Notes: generated by a model not told the origin, from the sequence alone. DNA of 64,000 bases from Adineta vaga (GCA_021613535.1 CP075495.1:3100001-3164000), one strand, 5' to 3'. Counted from the first letter of the stretch, positions 52,204 to 64,000 are shown. Made by a program: numbers and translations.

Positions 52204-53457
52204 ATGGGCATCATCGCAGTTGTTACATTATGTCTACTACAATGTTTGTTAAGTTTAATTTTTGCAGGAGATCAAGCAGTTACCAAAGGTAAGAAAGCAC
52301 TCGTTAATAATTCATCATTTGTTCTAATTTGAGTAAAAACTTTGATCGTGAAAAAATGAAGACAATTTGTTTTGTTTTTCAAAGAACTCAAACTTTCTAT
52401 GTAAATTTGATGATATCTTTTAGCTTATTCGCATCCGGGTGGGATGCATCCTCAACAACAAATCAATTTTGTAAGATCGAAAGTTGCTCAAAAAGAACAA
52501 CCCTATTACAATGCATATCTTCAAATGATCAGTAGTGCTGATGCTGCATTCAATCATACTACTCACGAACTAGCTGATTTTTCTATACCTGGTTATTATG
52601 TTAATGCAACGATGCATGCGCAAAATTCTGCTGGACTTCAGAAGGATTCATTCGATGCCTATGCTTGTGCATTAGCTTATCACTTGAGTGGTTTTCAAGC
52701 AAAATATGCTGATCAATCATTAAGATTTCTGAGAGCATGGGCACATGTAAACACAAAATATTCTGAATATGATGGTAGTCTTGTGATGAGTTATTCGGGA
52801 CCAGGTATGATTATTGCTGGCGAATTACTTTATAATTACAATGGATGGAATCCTGTTGATAAACAAAAATATTTTCAATGGATAAGAAATGTATATTTAA
52901 AAGCTTCGAATGAAATTCGAAAAAGAACAAATAACTGGGCGGATTGGGGACGATTAGGTTCAATCTTATCAGCTTACATCTTGGACGATCCAATAGAAGT
53001 TGCTGAAAATATTCGTCTGATTAAAAGTGATCTCTTTCATAAAATTGCACAAGATGGCCATATGCCTGAAGAGACGAAACGAGAAGCAAATGGAATTTGG
53101 TATACATACTTTTCTCTAGCACCAATTACGGCAGCATGTTGGGTTGCTTATCGAGCAACGAATGAAAATCTTTTCACAAACTTTACACAAGGCAATGCAT
53201 CGTTAAAATTAGCAATCGATTATTTACATTTTTATAATATGAATCCTAATAAATGGCCTTGGTTTCCTAATCCAAACAAAGGTTCACCTACTTCGTGGCC
53301 AGGTAATCTATTGGAAGCGATGGCACCTATTTATAATGCTGATAGTTATGTTGACTATGTGAAAGCAGTAAGACCAATAATTTATCGAACTCATCATTTT
53401 GCTTGGACATTTCCAACATTAATGAGAGTTCAATTGGGTGATTATCCAACACAATAA
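52204..53457 (+). CDS. Secreted alginate-lyase-family enzyme
   Basis: Two exons, 52204-52288 and 52424-53457, joined by a phase-1 intron, encode 371 residues. The first exon is almost exactly a signal peptide (MGIIAVVTLCLLQCLLSLIF, cleavage near AG). The mature part begins with a SHPGG motif and carries the alpha-helical toroid features of the alginate_lyase family (PF05426-type): AYACALAYHLSG, NNWADWGRLGSILSAYI, a GIWYTYFSLAPI segment and CWVAYRATNENLF. Several N-glycosylation sites (NHT, NAT, NFT, NAS) fit secretion. Family members cleave uronate-rich polysaccharides by beta-elimination; the real substrate is unknown and could be dietary algal or bacterial polymers. Such enzymes are mainly bacterial and fungal, so horizontal acquisition is likely, with the signal-peptide exon and intron added later. 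Confidence 0.8.
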
Positions 53458-53811
53458 AAGTTCAAGCTTAATATTTCAATCCACTTTGATTCTTCATTCT
53501 ATCATTTATTATCTTAATAAATTTCTTCAACAATTCAATATGAGAGAAGAATGATTACTATTTGTTATGTTGATAAAAGAAAAAAAAAATGATTTTCTCA
53601 TCCGATAAGTTTGTTTTGAAACTGAACTTTCACCTAAATGTAATATAAATAACTGAATATTGACAATCATTCAAGCGCATCATCGAAATATATCATAATA
53701 AATATTGCCTTTTTTTTCATTCATTGTTTCGTTTTTCAATGTATCGTAGTGATTCGGCACATAATATATGAAGCGTATATTAATCCATAGGCGTAATAAA
53801 GTCGATTTCAA
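53458..53811 (+). terminator. 3' UTR with AATAAA, and spacer to FUSC gene
   Basis: AATAAA at 53516-53521 lies 58 bp after the lyase-like stop codon, a normal polyadenylation spacing. The rest (to 53811) is a short spacer before the FUSC gene, without supported exons. Confidence 0.45.
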
Positions 53812-56738
53812 ATGATTGTCTCAAAAATCTTTCGAGATTTTTATCATTTTTATTTCAATTATCATCAATATGATATGTCATCAATATTAACAACTTCAAA
53901 TTTTTCTCGTCGTATTCAATATGCTCTTCGAATAACTCTCTCATTTCTTGTCGGCGGTTGTATTGCTTATGGTACTCCATTAAATGATCAATTAGCAACT
54001 CAGTACTTAATTCCTGTGATGTGTATTCTGGCGATTCAAGAAACATTTGGAATGACTTTGATTGCTAGTTATCAAATCTTAACAGCAATTACTCCTATAT
54101 CAATTTTTCTTTTTATTATTCAAAAACTAGGTGTTCAATATGAAGATTATCTAGCAGCTGAACTTTTACTACTTGCTTTATCCTTTCTTGTTGGTTATAA
54201 ATGTTCACAAGTAATCCATCGAATTGTCACTATCAATATCATATGAATGAAAAGTATTTATTTAGATTCCAACACGAAAAATTGCTCTATTGATCATTTC
54301 AATATTTTTTGCGACGATTGTTAATCAAAAAAATATTCCATCAACATTTATCTTTCTTTTACTAGAAGAATTTGTTATTGGTATAGGTATTGCTCTACTT
54401 GTTTCACTTCTTATCTTTCCATTATTTGCTACTTTGGATGTTGAAAATCGTGTTAATTATTGTTTGAAAAATCTTCAACAAATGCAAACAACTGTTGTAC
54501 AAGCTTTTTTATCTGATGATCAAATGAGTGCACAAGTTTTACTAGCACGTTCATCAACAATCGAACAAATGGTACGTACAGCAATGAATTTAATTCAAAC
54601 AAGATTGAATGAAGCTAGTATGGAACCTTCACGATGTTTACAACGAATTTTTAATCGACGACGAAGGCATCTATTCGATTTAACATTACAAGGTGATCGT
54701 CTTATTTTCTTTTTTTCTATTTTTAAATATCCATAAGTTCTTTTTTATTTCTAGAACAAGAAGATTTTCTTAGTTCATGGATGTTTCATGTTTGCTCACT
54801 TCAATTAATGGTTAAACAATGTCAATTTAATGAATATCATCAAAATTTTAAACATGCACTTCAAGAAATTCTTACACATCTTAATCTATGTCAATCAACT
54901 TTTATTTCAAGTTTTATTTCATCATCAATAATTACTCGAGATGAATTAAATGGTCGCATTAATGAATTACAACAAGCTCTAAATACACTTCGTCATTTAT
55001 CGATCGAAGCACGTCTTCGGCAAGTCGAACATGCATTACAATCAGCAATAAAAATTCAATCGGATGATCATCTTTCACATGCATTTTTTCTCTTTCAAAT
55101 AGCAACTATTGTACGACTTGTAACACAAACAATGGGTATCGATGAAAACAAAAGTTCTTCTCAAGAAATGATCGAAACAAGAAAGAAGAAACAGAAACGA
55201 AAGCATCGAACTATTCTAGAACGGTTCAAACCAGAATGGCCACGTTTAGCATCTGCTTTTAAAAGTATGGTTATAATTGGTGTCGGTTCAATTTTTGTTA
55301 TGGTACCTCGTTTGGCAAGTGTCTTCGAAAATGGACAATGGATTTTAATTGCACTCTGTATGACACAAGGTGATACTGTTGGTGGAGCTTTAACAACAAT
55401 GAAAAGAAGATTGATTGGAACTTTATTTGGTAAAATTATCTTGTTTTATGTAAAGAAATAATCATTTATTCATATTTTATAGGTGCAATGTGGGCATATA
55501 TTACTTATCTATCTGTTGAAGATCATGTTTATCAAACATTTGGAATGTTAGTACCATGGATTTTAGTTTTTGGCTATTTAAAATCTTCATCAGAATGGAA
55601 TTATGCTGCGACAGTTGCTAGTTTTACTCCTGTCTTAATCAATCTCGGTCGAATTCCATATGGTGATGCACTACCAGCAGGCAATTATGCACTTCTTCGA
55701 ATTGAAGAAAATCTTGTTGGTATTGCTGTTGCAAGTGTTTTAACTATTCTCATTTTTCCGATTTTTGCTATTGATGTATTAAAAAATAATATTGAAAGTA
55801 AAATTTATTCGTATATGTTAATCATTGTGATGTGTTTTTGGTTTAGCTATACTTCAACTTTGTCGTCAAAGTACTGATTCCATGCAAACAATCTATAGTC
55901 ATTTGTTTCAAAAAGAACGATTCGACATCACTATTGTTGATGTTGAACAACAAACTGATCAAGAAATTAAATCGTTTATTGCTGCACAACGAAGTCGATT
56001 TCATCAATTAATTAGTAGTCAACGTGTTTTATTGGAGTTCACTTCTCTTGAACCAACATTATGGTGGTTTCAAAATAAATTTCCAATTGTACGTTATGAA
56101 ATGCTTGCTGCACAACAAACGGATATATTTCGAATGTTACATAATATTGATGCGATTGTAAGTTGAATTAAAAAAATCGATATCATTTATTATTATCTAT
56201 TATTTAGTTAATGCGTATTCATGAATGTTCAAATCATGATGAAAATCAAATCAAAATTCTTCAAATGTATGCAGATGGCAATATTCTATCAACTGGTCTT
56301 CATAATGAATTAACAAATTTATGTCGACAATTAAGTGATTGTATCAATCTATGGGCATCATATTTTACTTCTACTCAAACATGTTGTTATCGTATAGTTC
56401 GTAATTGTAGTTGTACACGTCAATCATTGAATGAAAGTGATCTAGCAAAACATAAGCAATATCTTGTTGAACTTCATCAAACAATTCATCGTCTTCAAAA
56501 TGAACATCAAGAATCAGTGAATCGATTATTAAATTATTATCTTGATCGTTTAACTCAAGGAGATTTACCAGTTAATTTTGTTCCTTATATTAACAATGAT
56601 CGAGCCTATATAATCTTCATTGGAATAGCAGCAATGTGTTATTCAACAACTGAACTTGCTCGAGCTGCTTTAGCTTTAGGTACTAATATTCATACCATAT
56701 TTGAACTTGAAACAACAAATCTCTATCGATCTTTTTAA
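53812..56738 (+). CDS. FUSC-family (aromatic-acid-exporter-like) membrane transporter
   Basis: Six exons, 53812-54210, 54266-54692, 54755-55429, 55483-55797, 55847-56157 and 56208-56738, encode about 885 residues. Two hydrophobic domains flank a helical cytosolic region: the first (about residues 35-200) holds several membrane segments starting ALRITLSFLVGGCIAYGTPL, the second (about 490-630) starts SMVIIGVGSIFVMVPRLASV and contains WILIALCMTQGDTVGGAL, a motif type seen in FUSC/YccS and ALMT-related proteins. The last 250 residues are helical and soluble. FUSC proteins are proposed efflux or organic-anion transporters, common in bacteria, fungi, plants and protists, and scarce in animals. An alternative start at 53875 would remove 21 residues. 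It follows the lyase-like gene by 354 bp on the same strand. Confidence 0.72.
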
Positions 56739-57236
56739 TTATTATGTATATATAAAATGAGAGATTTATTTTGAATATAAATTTTCGTTAAGAAAAACAA
56801 GAACATCTACTTTGAATATCAAATGACTACTATATTTTAATCGAACTAAATTGCACTCGAAGAATTGTGTGTAGTTCGGTGCGACATCTGACTATTCGAT
56901 AAACTATTTGATGAGATTCTTTTCCTTCAGAATTACCGACTCTCTGATTGATTGATTGACGAGCTGTTGTTGACTATAAGACAATACACAGGTCTAGCTT
57001 GATTGGATCTTTTATACATTATATTATATGATCAAAACAAGTCGATTTTTCTCTTGCTTTCCTTCACATGTTTTGTTCTTAAAGTACTCGACTACCACAT
57101 GATATTTTAATAATATGTATTCTATTAAAGAAGCAAAGTGGAACGTCTAACATCTTCTGATTTAATATGTAATATCTGCTAATAATATTCGAAATTTATA
57201 AAATGTTCTAACTTGATTTTTAGTTCATTTTTCAAA
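56739..57236. other. Intergenic spacer
   Basis: About 500 bp between the FUSC and MMD genes on the plus strand. A TTTTTAG just before 57222 could be a 5' UTR splice acceptor of the MMD gene. No coding exon supported. Confidence 0.4.
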
Positions 57237-58278
57237 ATGCATATTCAAAAACGAACTGTTCATAAACCTATTTGTGATGATTGTGTTCAAAAACCAGTTA
57301 TATCAAGTCAACAAAGAAATCATAAATGTTGGCGTCGATTTATGAATGAACGAGGAATCAAACGAGCTTATGTTCCAACTGATCATGGTATGTTTTCTTT
57401 CAACATTTGAATCATTAATAAATTCTATTTCTTGTCGTTCATAGAACATGCAGCAAATTGTCTAACACATGGTTGTCTTATTGTTCCAGCATTCATTGCT
57501 GCACAACGATTAATATCTCGTTCAGAAACATCTGAACAATTCTGGAGTAGTGTTATCTATGGAAATGCTCTTATTTTACTATTCTCATTTTCTACTGTCT
57601 TTCATTGTTCATGTTTTCATCCTACATACAGGTATATTCATTGAATCATCAGTGTTGTTTTTCTATCAACCGAAGAATTTCTTATGTATTTACAGAGATT
57701 CACGAATAAGACATTTGCTACATCGAGTTGATCGAGCCGTAATTTATATTTTCATTAGTTCAAGTTATACACCATGGTGAGAAAATGCGAGTTCATTAAA
57801 GAAAGTAAAAGCTTTCGTTCTTATTGCTCTAGGCTTCTACTTCGTTCAACACAAACTGTATCTTCATCGACAACAATCACTATCGTTTGGATCATGTCTC
57901 TCTTGGGTATAACTTATCAGCTTCTATATCATGAGAGATATAAATTAGTTGAAATTTGTTGTTATATTGTTGTGAGTGTTTTTCCTGCAATTGTGATTAT
58001 CGATATGGTATGTTGTAGGATTTATTTATTGAAAAGAAATTAAGAGAATATTTGTCTATTTTAAGATTGATCATTCAGGTGTTTTGGAAATGGCTATTGG
58101 TGGTTTAATGTTTCTGGTTGGTGTATTCTTCTTTAAATCTGATGGTATCATCCCTTTTGCACATGCAATCTGGCATTGTTTTGTCTTCTTTGGCGCTGCA
58201 ATTCATTACTATGCAGTCTATAATTATTTAATTGTTCCATCATCTTCCAAGACACAGCATTTCGATTCTGTTACATAG
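57237..58278 (+). CDS. MMD: MMD-like PAQR-family membrane protein
   Basis: Five exons, 57237-57387, 57445-57631, 57696-57776, 57833-58007 and 58066-58278, encode 268 residues. Conserved blocks match monocyte-to-macrophage differentiation factor: EHAANCLTHGCLIVPA, STVFHC, HRVDRAVIYIFISSSYTPW, ITYQLLYHERYKLVE, and FFFKSDGIIPFAHAIWH. These include the His and Asp residues that bind zinc in the PAQR/hemolysin III fold, and the seven-helix topology is visible. PAQR proteins include adiponectin- and progestin-type receptors with hydrolase-like cores. Compared with MMD, the N-terminus is longer (about 35 residues, with CDDCVQKP). The upstream TTG in the same frame is not a standard start, so the ATG at 57237 is used. 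Confidence 0.92.
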
Positions 58279-58685
58279 AAGATTGTCTGATATATATTTC
58301 TATAGAAAGAATTCATCTACAATCATAAAATCTGTTTTACAAATAACTGAAAAACTTCTTAATAACTTTCTAAACAGTGAATTTCATAATCTGATTGATT
58401 TTCTTTCTTATACCATTGTATGTATATTTCTTCCATAGAATGAGACATTATTCTTGTATTAATTTTTGCTTGATGTATTCTTTAGTATAGCAATGTCTTT
58501 TCTTCTATTTCTTCTTCCTTTTTTGCAAGTTCATTGAATAAGGATCTACTGCATTTCGAAAAAGTTTACAAATCAATCTGTGTAATGTGAAGAATATCTT
58601 CTTATATATTTATTTCAAATACAAATACAAAACAAACAGATATATATATTTAATACGATTGTTTATCATATTAAATGAAGAATGT
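58279..58685. other. Spacer between convergent genes
   Basis: About 400 bp between the end of the plus-strand MMD gene and the end of the minus-strand lysine-rich gene. No exon supported. Confidence 0.5.
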
Positions 58686-59016
58686 CTAAGATTTCTTCTT
58701 CTTCTTCTTTTTCTTCTTCTTTTTAGCACCTTCCCATGCATAACCTCGTGCTGTTAAACAATCTGTAACATTATGACAGATATAATAAGCATTGATTACG
58801 GCAGCTGGAGATAAGACATCAATTGGTGGACGTTCTTCAGCTACTTTCTTTTTGGATTTCGATTTTCGTTTTGGTGAACCACTTGATGAACGTGCTCCTT
58901 TCTTTTTGACCGCTTTGCCTTTGCCTTTGCTTTTGCCTTTGCCTTTTTTCGGCGGCTAAAATCAAGAAGAATCAAATTACAAGGAGAAGAAAAACGTTAT
59001 TTCTATATCTTACCAT
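58686..59016 (-). CDS. Small lysine-rich protein (SMKR1-like)
   Basis: Coding exons are 59016-59014 (only the ATG) and 58955-58686, joined by an intron with donor GTAAGA directly after the ATG; 90 residues. The product is PPKKGKGKSKGKGKAVKKKG, then a serine-basic stretch, then a compact core RPPIDVLSPAAVINAYYICH with NVTDCLTARGYAWEGA, then ten lysines. The layout (lysine/glycine tract, central LSPAA...YYICHN...ARG block, lysine tail) resembles vertebrate small lysine-rich protein 1, a ciliary or axonemal small protein, but I rely on memory of that family and rate the identity as moderate. It is head-to-head with GIPC. Confidence 0.6.
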
Positions 59017-59497
59017 AATTGAAATGCACGAGAAGTTTTTAAAACTGCATTTGTTTCAACATTTTGTTACAATACATCAAAGCTTTTTATATTTCTTTTT
59101 CTTTTCTCATAACAAAAGTTGTCAGGGCTTCCGAAACAAAAAACTTTGTAGAGATGATGAAAGGTTTCCATTACATTTTTAAAACTAATACCATAACTGT
59201 TTATGTTGTTAAGGAGGACACTGATGTCGATAAAATTGATGTTAAAACGATTCGTTTCTTTCATTGTACAAATAACTTAACCAATCAACGAAATGTTTGT
59301 CATCAAATTCTATTTATTTATTTATCTATTCGACTTGAGATGAAAATATTGAGAACGACAACATTCATATTGACTTAAGAAGGTAGCCATTACCTATTCA
59401 TTATCATACTATATTCGTCATGTTCTTTTTCATCCATTTATTTTTCTATTACAACATTACAAACATATTATTTTCACATTTTAGAATACATCTCATC
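59017..59497. promoter_or_regulatory. Divergent promoter region
   Basis: About 480 bp between the start codons of the lysine-rich protein (minus) and GIPC (plus). TTTTAG just before 59485 could be a 5' UTR acceptor for GIPC. The overlapping open frames here on both strands look non-coding. Confidence 0.4.
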
Positions 59498-60813
59498 ATG
59501 CCTTTTTTTTCTTCGAAAAAGAAATCACAGAAAAAAAATAGTCTTAGTGGAATTATTCCAACAAGCACCTCTAATAATCCTAGTTCAACGATTCCAAAAA
59601 CGACATCAAAAGATTCCTCTTCAAGTCTTTCGCGTACGAAGAATACGACAACTTCCATTAGTGATAAACATCATGAACAAACAAAACTTGTCTTTCATTG
59701 TCAATTAGCACATGGCAGTCCAACTGGTCTAGTCACAGGATTTAATAACATTAAAGAATTACATCAAAAGATAGCAGATTGTTTTGAAATATCTGCATCA
59801 ACAGTAAGTCCAATGTGATCTTTTGAACTACGATTGATATACATTCATTCATTATTTTAGATTCTATTCTGTACATTGAATACACATAAAATTGATATGA
59901 GTAAATTAATAGGTGGACAAATTAATTTAGAAGATTTTATTTTTGCACATGTCAAAGGACAACCAAAAGAAATTGAAGTTATCAAATCGGAAACAGCAAT
60001 TGGATTAACTATTACTGATAATAATGCAGGTTAGTTATGAAATAGTTGTTTTTGTTGAAAAGAGATTTATCAGTGTTTTTATTCCTTATTAAATAGGTTA
60101 TGCATTTATCAAACGAATTGTTGAAGGCAGTGTAGCTGATCGAATGAAAAATCTAATCAAAATTGGTGATCATATCGAAAAAATTAATGATCAATCAGTA
60201 GTTGGTGTTCGACATTTTGAAGTTGCTAAAATATTAAAAAGCATTCCTGTTGGTTCAAAATTTCAATTACGTCTAGTTGAACCAAATTCATTTGGATTTC
60301 GTATGTTTTTGATTTGACTAAATCCATGTAGTTTTTTTTTTGTCTTGACATTTTATAGAAATTGAACCAGCAAAACGTGGTCGAAAATCGGGTGATGTAA
60401 AGAGTGGTACTAAAACGCTTCGTTTCAAAGCAGATGGTAAAGCAAGTATTGAAGATGTTGATGATACAATGCTTCAAGCAGTTGATTGTATTAATGGTTT
60501 ATTGGAAAAATATATGAATGTTAGTGATTCTGATCTTGGTAAATTGAAGATTTCTTAGTTTTCAAATGATTGAAATTAATATGGAATATTTCTTCTTTTA
60601 GCACAACAAATTTGGGACTTATCAAAGAATAAAAAGAATCCAAGTGATTTTGCAATAGCTATTGATAATTCAGAACTCGGTTCATTTAATTTTACTGATG
60701 AATTCATTTTTGATCTCTGGGCAGCAATTGATGATATTAAAGTTGGACGACTTCGAAAAGTCAAAGAAGAAGAAGAAGAAGACGAAGATGAAATTCAAAA
60801 TGAACGATTATAA
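59498..60813 (+). CDS. GIPC: GIPC PDZ-domain adaptor (synectin)
   Basis: Five exons, 59498-59803, 59861-60029, 60097-60300, 60359-60538 and 60602-60813, encode 356 residues. Order: low-complexity basic/Ser-Thr N-terminus; GH1 domain ([49 protein letters not shown]); PDZ domain ([20 protein letters not shown], with GLTI as carboxylate-binding loop); and GH2 domain ([37 protein letters not shown]). GIPC links PDZ-ligand receptors such as semaphorins, integrins and some GPCRs to myosin VI and guides endocytic traffic; GH2 binds myosin VI. A glutamate-rich C-terminal tail (EEEEEDEDE) extends beyond the usual end of the family. Confidence 0.95.
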
Positions 60814-61607
60814 TACAAGAAAAGAAGAGAAAAGATATATTTATTAAACTAGAACCATGAATGAAATTAGACCGGTTTCTTAAAAGAACAACAAAATGAA
60901 TGCATACACTTTTGTATATACTTTTTCTTTAAATTTCTAGTCTTTCTTTGAATATTTTGCAATTCTAATAAGAAAGTTTTTCAGTTGATTTTCTTCACAT
61001 CTATTTATATATTACAATATTTTTCTTTTCTTTTTATGAATTTTCGAGCTATATCGAAAGATCCTCATTGTGTTTTTGTTGTTCTTTCATCAATAAAATA
61101 TCTAAATTTTGTTTTGATCGAATATAAGTGCTTGTATTCATATAGTCATTGTTATCAACAAGTATTATAAGTAAAACAAAGTCTATAAAAAGAAAATGAT
61201 TAAACAGAAATTTCATTTTCTATTCTAATTATATTGTAAACTCTGGAGAATTCGAAATCAATCGAAGTTTGTTGTTATCAGTTAACATGTCAATGGCAAT
61301 ATCCCATGTTTGCATGTCAACTATTATCTTTTGACAGATGGAACGACGACGATGAAAACGAGAGAACTACCGTTAAATATTAACTAGACGGTGGATGGAT
61401 GATGCACATTTAAACGAATATTTAACTCGAAATTGATAAACAATTTTTAAATGAATTTTTATTCTTCTATTCATAAATATGAAAGAATATTTAAGTTTTC
61501 TCAATTGAAACAAGTATATGCGTGCGTGTGCACTTTGATTACCGCTGGGAGGCGGAATGTGAATGATACAATTTAGTGAATAAGTGAGTAAACGAGGAAA
61601 TCAGCGC

Positions 61608-61622
61608 ACACACACACACACA
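61608..61622. repeat. (CA)n microsatellite
   Basis: An uninterrupted CA run of about seven units in otherwise unremarkable intergenic sequence. Confidence 0.6.
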
Positions 61623-63422
61623 CTAAATCACTTTGAATGAATTTCGATACCCTATCCATCTGTGCATATGCATAATTAGACGAAGGGAAACACTTGAAGT
61701 TCTTTTAGCCGGAAAACACAACAGTCACGGCCGCAACATATTACCATCAGCAAACTAATTGCCTTTTACAACATACATATATATATATATACACAATCTC
61801 ATGAGAGGAAAAAAAAGATGACCCTACCGGCAGCACAAGGTCACGGTAGATCACGGTTCAACAGACAGTTAATCATATCGTAGAAACTCATTAGTTAGAT
61901 CGAGTCAGCATCATATACCAAAAGAAAGAGCACGTTCAATGAGATAGAGCACATAGAAAGCATTTCTTTCTTTCTTTCTTTTTTCAACTTCTTAGTTGTG
62001 TTTCTCAAGTGGATAGTAGCAATCAAATTGAAAACAGATATATCAACAATAGCAAATGAAAAAGTCGTTTAATCGTCTATCCTGACATAGTCATGAACCT
62101 TAGACAAACACGAAACGATGTACATGTACATGTCATGACACTGATCGATGGCTCAATCAAAAACATATCATAGTTTTCTCAAACATTTTTCTTTTCTATT
62201 CTCGAATTCAGCTGATCAACTGTAAAACAAAACATCTGGTCACCGAATAGACAGTGACAAAATTTGTTCGATATTCTAATTGTTCAATTCTTTGATCTTC
62301 AGCAGTCATTGATAAATGCTTGCGTGACAAAAAGATACTTGACGCCGGTCAGTGTGCATCATGCAATGATATAATTGCTGGTCATACCTATTCGCCAGCT
62401 TTTTTTCTCTCTCTCTCTTCATTGCTCTCTTTTCTTCTCTTCACTTCTGTCCTGAAATTCAGACCATCAAACTCATAGATCGTTTGGCTTCCAAATGAGA
62501 TGTGTTATCAATTAGACTGAGTGGTTGCGGTCGGAACTCTTGAATATTGAAAGGTAAATAAACGATCATTTTAAGCATGTTTAGACTAAAAAGTAAATTT
62601 GACTGTTTTGTTTTATTTTTGTTTTCTTCAATTATTTCTCTCTTTCCCTTGCTTTTCTCCTTCATTTTTGATGGTCAAAAAGCAGCACCTCGATGTATTA
62701 TATTCATCTCATCATTGTCAATGCCAGCGGCTACCAGTAATAGTTGTAGTCATTTACATCATCCTATATTTGTAATAGAGAGAACAACAACTGATGAATT
62801 CATCATCATTCCAGAGTTTGCACTGATGATGACAAGAATAAGAAGACTACCATTGAAAGACAAAACGACATGTTTAACGGACCTTACATGAGTATAGTGT
62901 GAGAAGTCTTTTCATCCATTTCTTTTTTTTTCTTTCTTTTTTTCTTGTTTAATCCGGTCAAAGACACAAGTAGAATCGTTTCCGTATCTTCAAGTGACAA
63001 TGTGATTTCCGAGTTATGGTTGAGTTACTTACGCTTTACATCAGATTTGTCCTTCATTTTCTAATTTTCATTCTACACTCAAAAACGCTAGTGAGAAATT
63101 TGATCTATCTTCTTCTTTGTAGTAAATAGAAATACGTTCACAGATGGACATAGAAAGAATTTATATAGTCTCCTGCGGCGACAACCATTTGACCTAATTA
63201 TTTCACTTTCGTGCAACTATTTACATTAATGTCTTTTTTTTCTATCATTATCATTAACACTCTAGTAATGTAAAGAAACTACGTAGTTGAACGATTATAT
63301 CTTAATTTCTTAGTAAGAATTCTTCGATACAAATCAACATTAAGTCCTACGTAGATAATCATAGATTTGCGTTTTGTCTTGTCAATCGATGAAAGAAATC
63401 GATCGATTGACCGCCACTGCCG

Positions 63423-63535
63423 CCCTTCTTCTTCTTCTTCTTCTTTTTCGTCTTCTTCGTTTATATTGAAGCCACTTTAAAGAACGTCAATCGTTTTTTT
63501 CTTCTTCTTCTTTTTTCTCCTCCTTTTTTTCTCTT
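63423..63535. repeat. CTT-rich polypyrimidine tract
   Basis: Repeated CTT triplets at 63423-63445 and again at about 63500-63512, with long pyrimidine runs between and after them (TTTTTTCTCCTCC). Such asymmetric purine/pyrimidine tracts can form triplex DNA; no function is implied by sequence alone. Confidence 0.5.
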
Positions 63536-64000
63536 ATGTACGCCCATTACAATTGAACGATGCATTTTGTTTCAACAATGCACTACTCGTCAAAGAGAGT
63601 ACCTCCTGTTTTAATGATTTGGCTCGTTCTATTCGTCGCTTTGTTGGAACAACTTCATACCGAGCGCGTCTATATACATACATATATTTGTATAGAAATA
63701 GAAACGAAATATTGACCATCAACATCATCATCATCACCACCCCTATGATCATTTTCTGATAAATCTATTTAAGAATAAACCAAGCCTACATTAATTATTT
63801 TCTTGTCCATATTCAATTATCCTATCAAACTCGTTTACATCGCTGGACAAGTAAGTTTCCTGTCTATCAAATCAGCTCGATGAACCGTATAAATGATGTA
63901 TTTATTGTGTAATACTTTAAAATAATCAAGGAGCTACATATTAATATATGTATATAATAATGTTAGATTATATTCAACATTGATTTTACTTATTCATTGA

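Larger units (their letters stand above)
60814..64000. other. Gene-free right end
   Basis: About 3.2 kb with no exon I can support. It contains a (CA)n tract at 61608-61622, a CTT-rich polypyrimidine stretch at 63421-63535, and other low-complexity runs. Open frames at about 62577-62891 and 63553-63759 lack family features and splice context. Polyadenylation of GIPC presumably occurs near its left edge. Confidence 0.5.

Noticed and set aside
62577-62891. Plus-strand open frame of 104 codons with a hydrophobic start (FVLFLFSSIISLFPLLFSF)
   Set aside because: The hydrophobicity comes from T-rich low-complexity sequence; the rest has no domain, and no splice or codon pattern supports coding.
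1-64000. CRISPR arrays, bacterial operons, riboswitches, rRNA genes
   Set aside because: None seen; the gene structure with spliceosomal introns is eukaryotic throughout.

Overview
The window is AT-rich nuclear DNA from a small invertebrate. Genes are split by many short GT-AG introns (mostly about 40-110 bp, a few longer), and the protein set is clearly metazoan: a contactin-associated protein/neurexin IV, an aminergic GPCR, GIPC, geminin, a claudin-like protein and an MMD-type PAQR. An alginate-lyase-family enzyme that is not typical of animals lies beside a FUSC-family transporter, and divergent intron-poor GPCRs are also present. This combination fits a rotifer, most likely a bdelloid. 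The taxonomic call is an inference from gene content and gene structure.

Layout. 1-1694: gene-free, with a degenerate 20-bp repeat. 1695-4773 (-): orphan rhodopsin-like GPCR. 4774-9544: gene-free. 9545-11727 (-): UTP18 (small-subunit processome). 11965-17967 (-): neurexin IV/CASPR in 16 exons, with an uncertain 5' end that overlaps another open frame. 18134-22064: mostly gene-free, holding a hAT-like palindromic mini-element (19534-19624) and a small unrecognised four-exon gene. 22065-22877 (+): NUDT14-like Nudix hydrolase. 23682-24718 (+): GPCR with an internal frameshift. 25608-28922 (-): 16-exon PPP phosphatase carrying N-terminal Nudix-like and EF-hand-like regions. 29966-33532 (-): aminergic GPCR.

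38006-48474 (-) is a compact housekeeping run: geminin, CapZ beta, a kappaB-Ras-like GTPase and XRN1. 49547-50306 (-) is an unrecognised short protein. The + strand then carries a claudin-like protein (51043), the alginate-lyase-like secreted enzyme (52204), the FUSC transporter (53812) and MMD/PAQR (57237). A small lysine-rich protein (58686-59016, -) lies head-to-head with GIPC (59498-60813, +). 60814-64000 is gene-free and rich in microsatellites.

The genes do not form one pathway. They are a mixture of RNA-processing, cytoskeletal, cell-cycle, junction and receptor genes. For most multi-exon genes I rebuilt exon boundaries by hand, checking that splice sites and phases agree throughout. 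The least ordinary items are the Nudix-like/EF-hand/PPP fusion, the probable horizontally acquired lyase beside the FUSC transporter, the hAT-like hairpin element with 8-bp target-site duplications, and the frameshifted GPCR.
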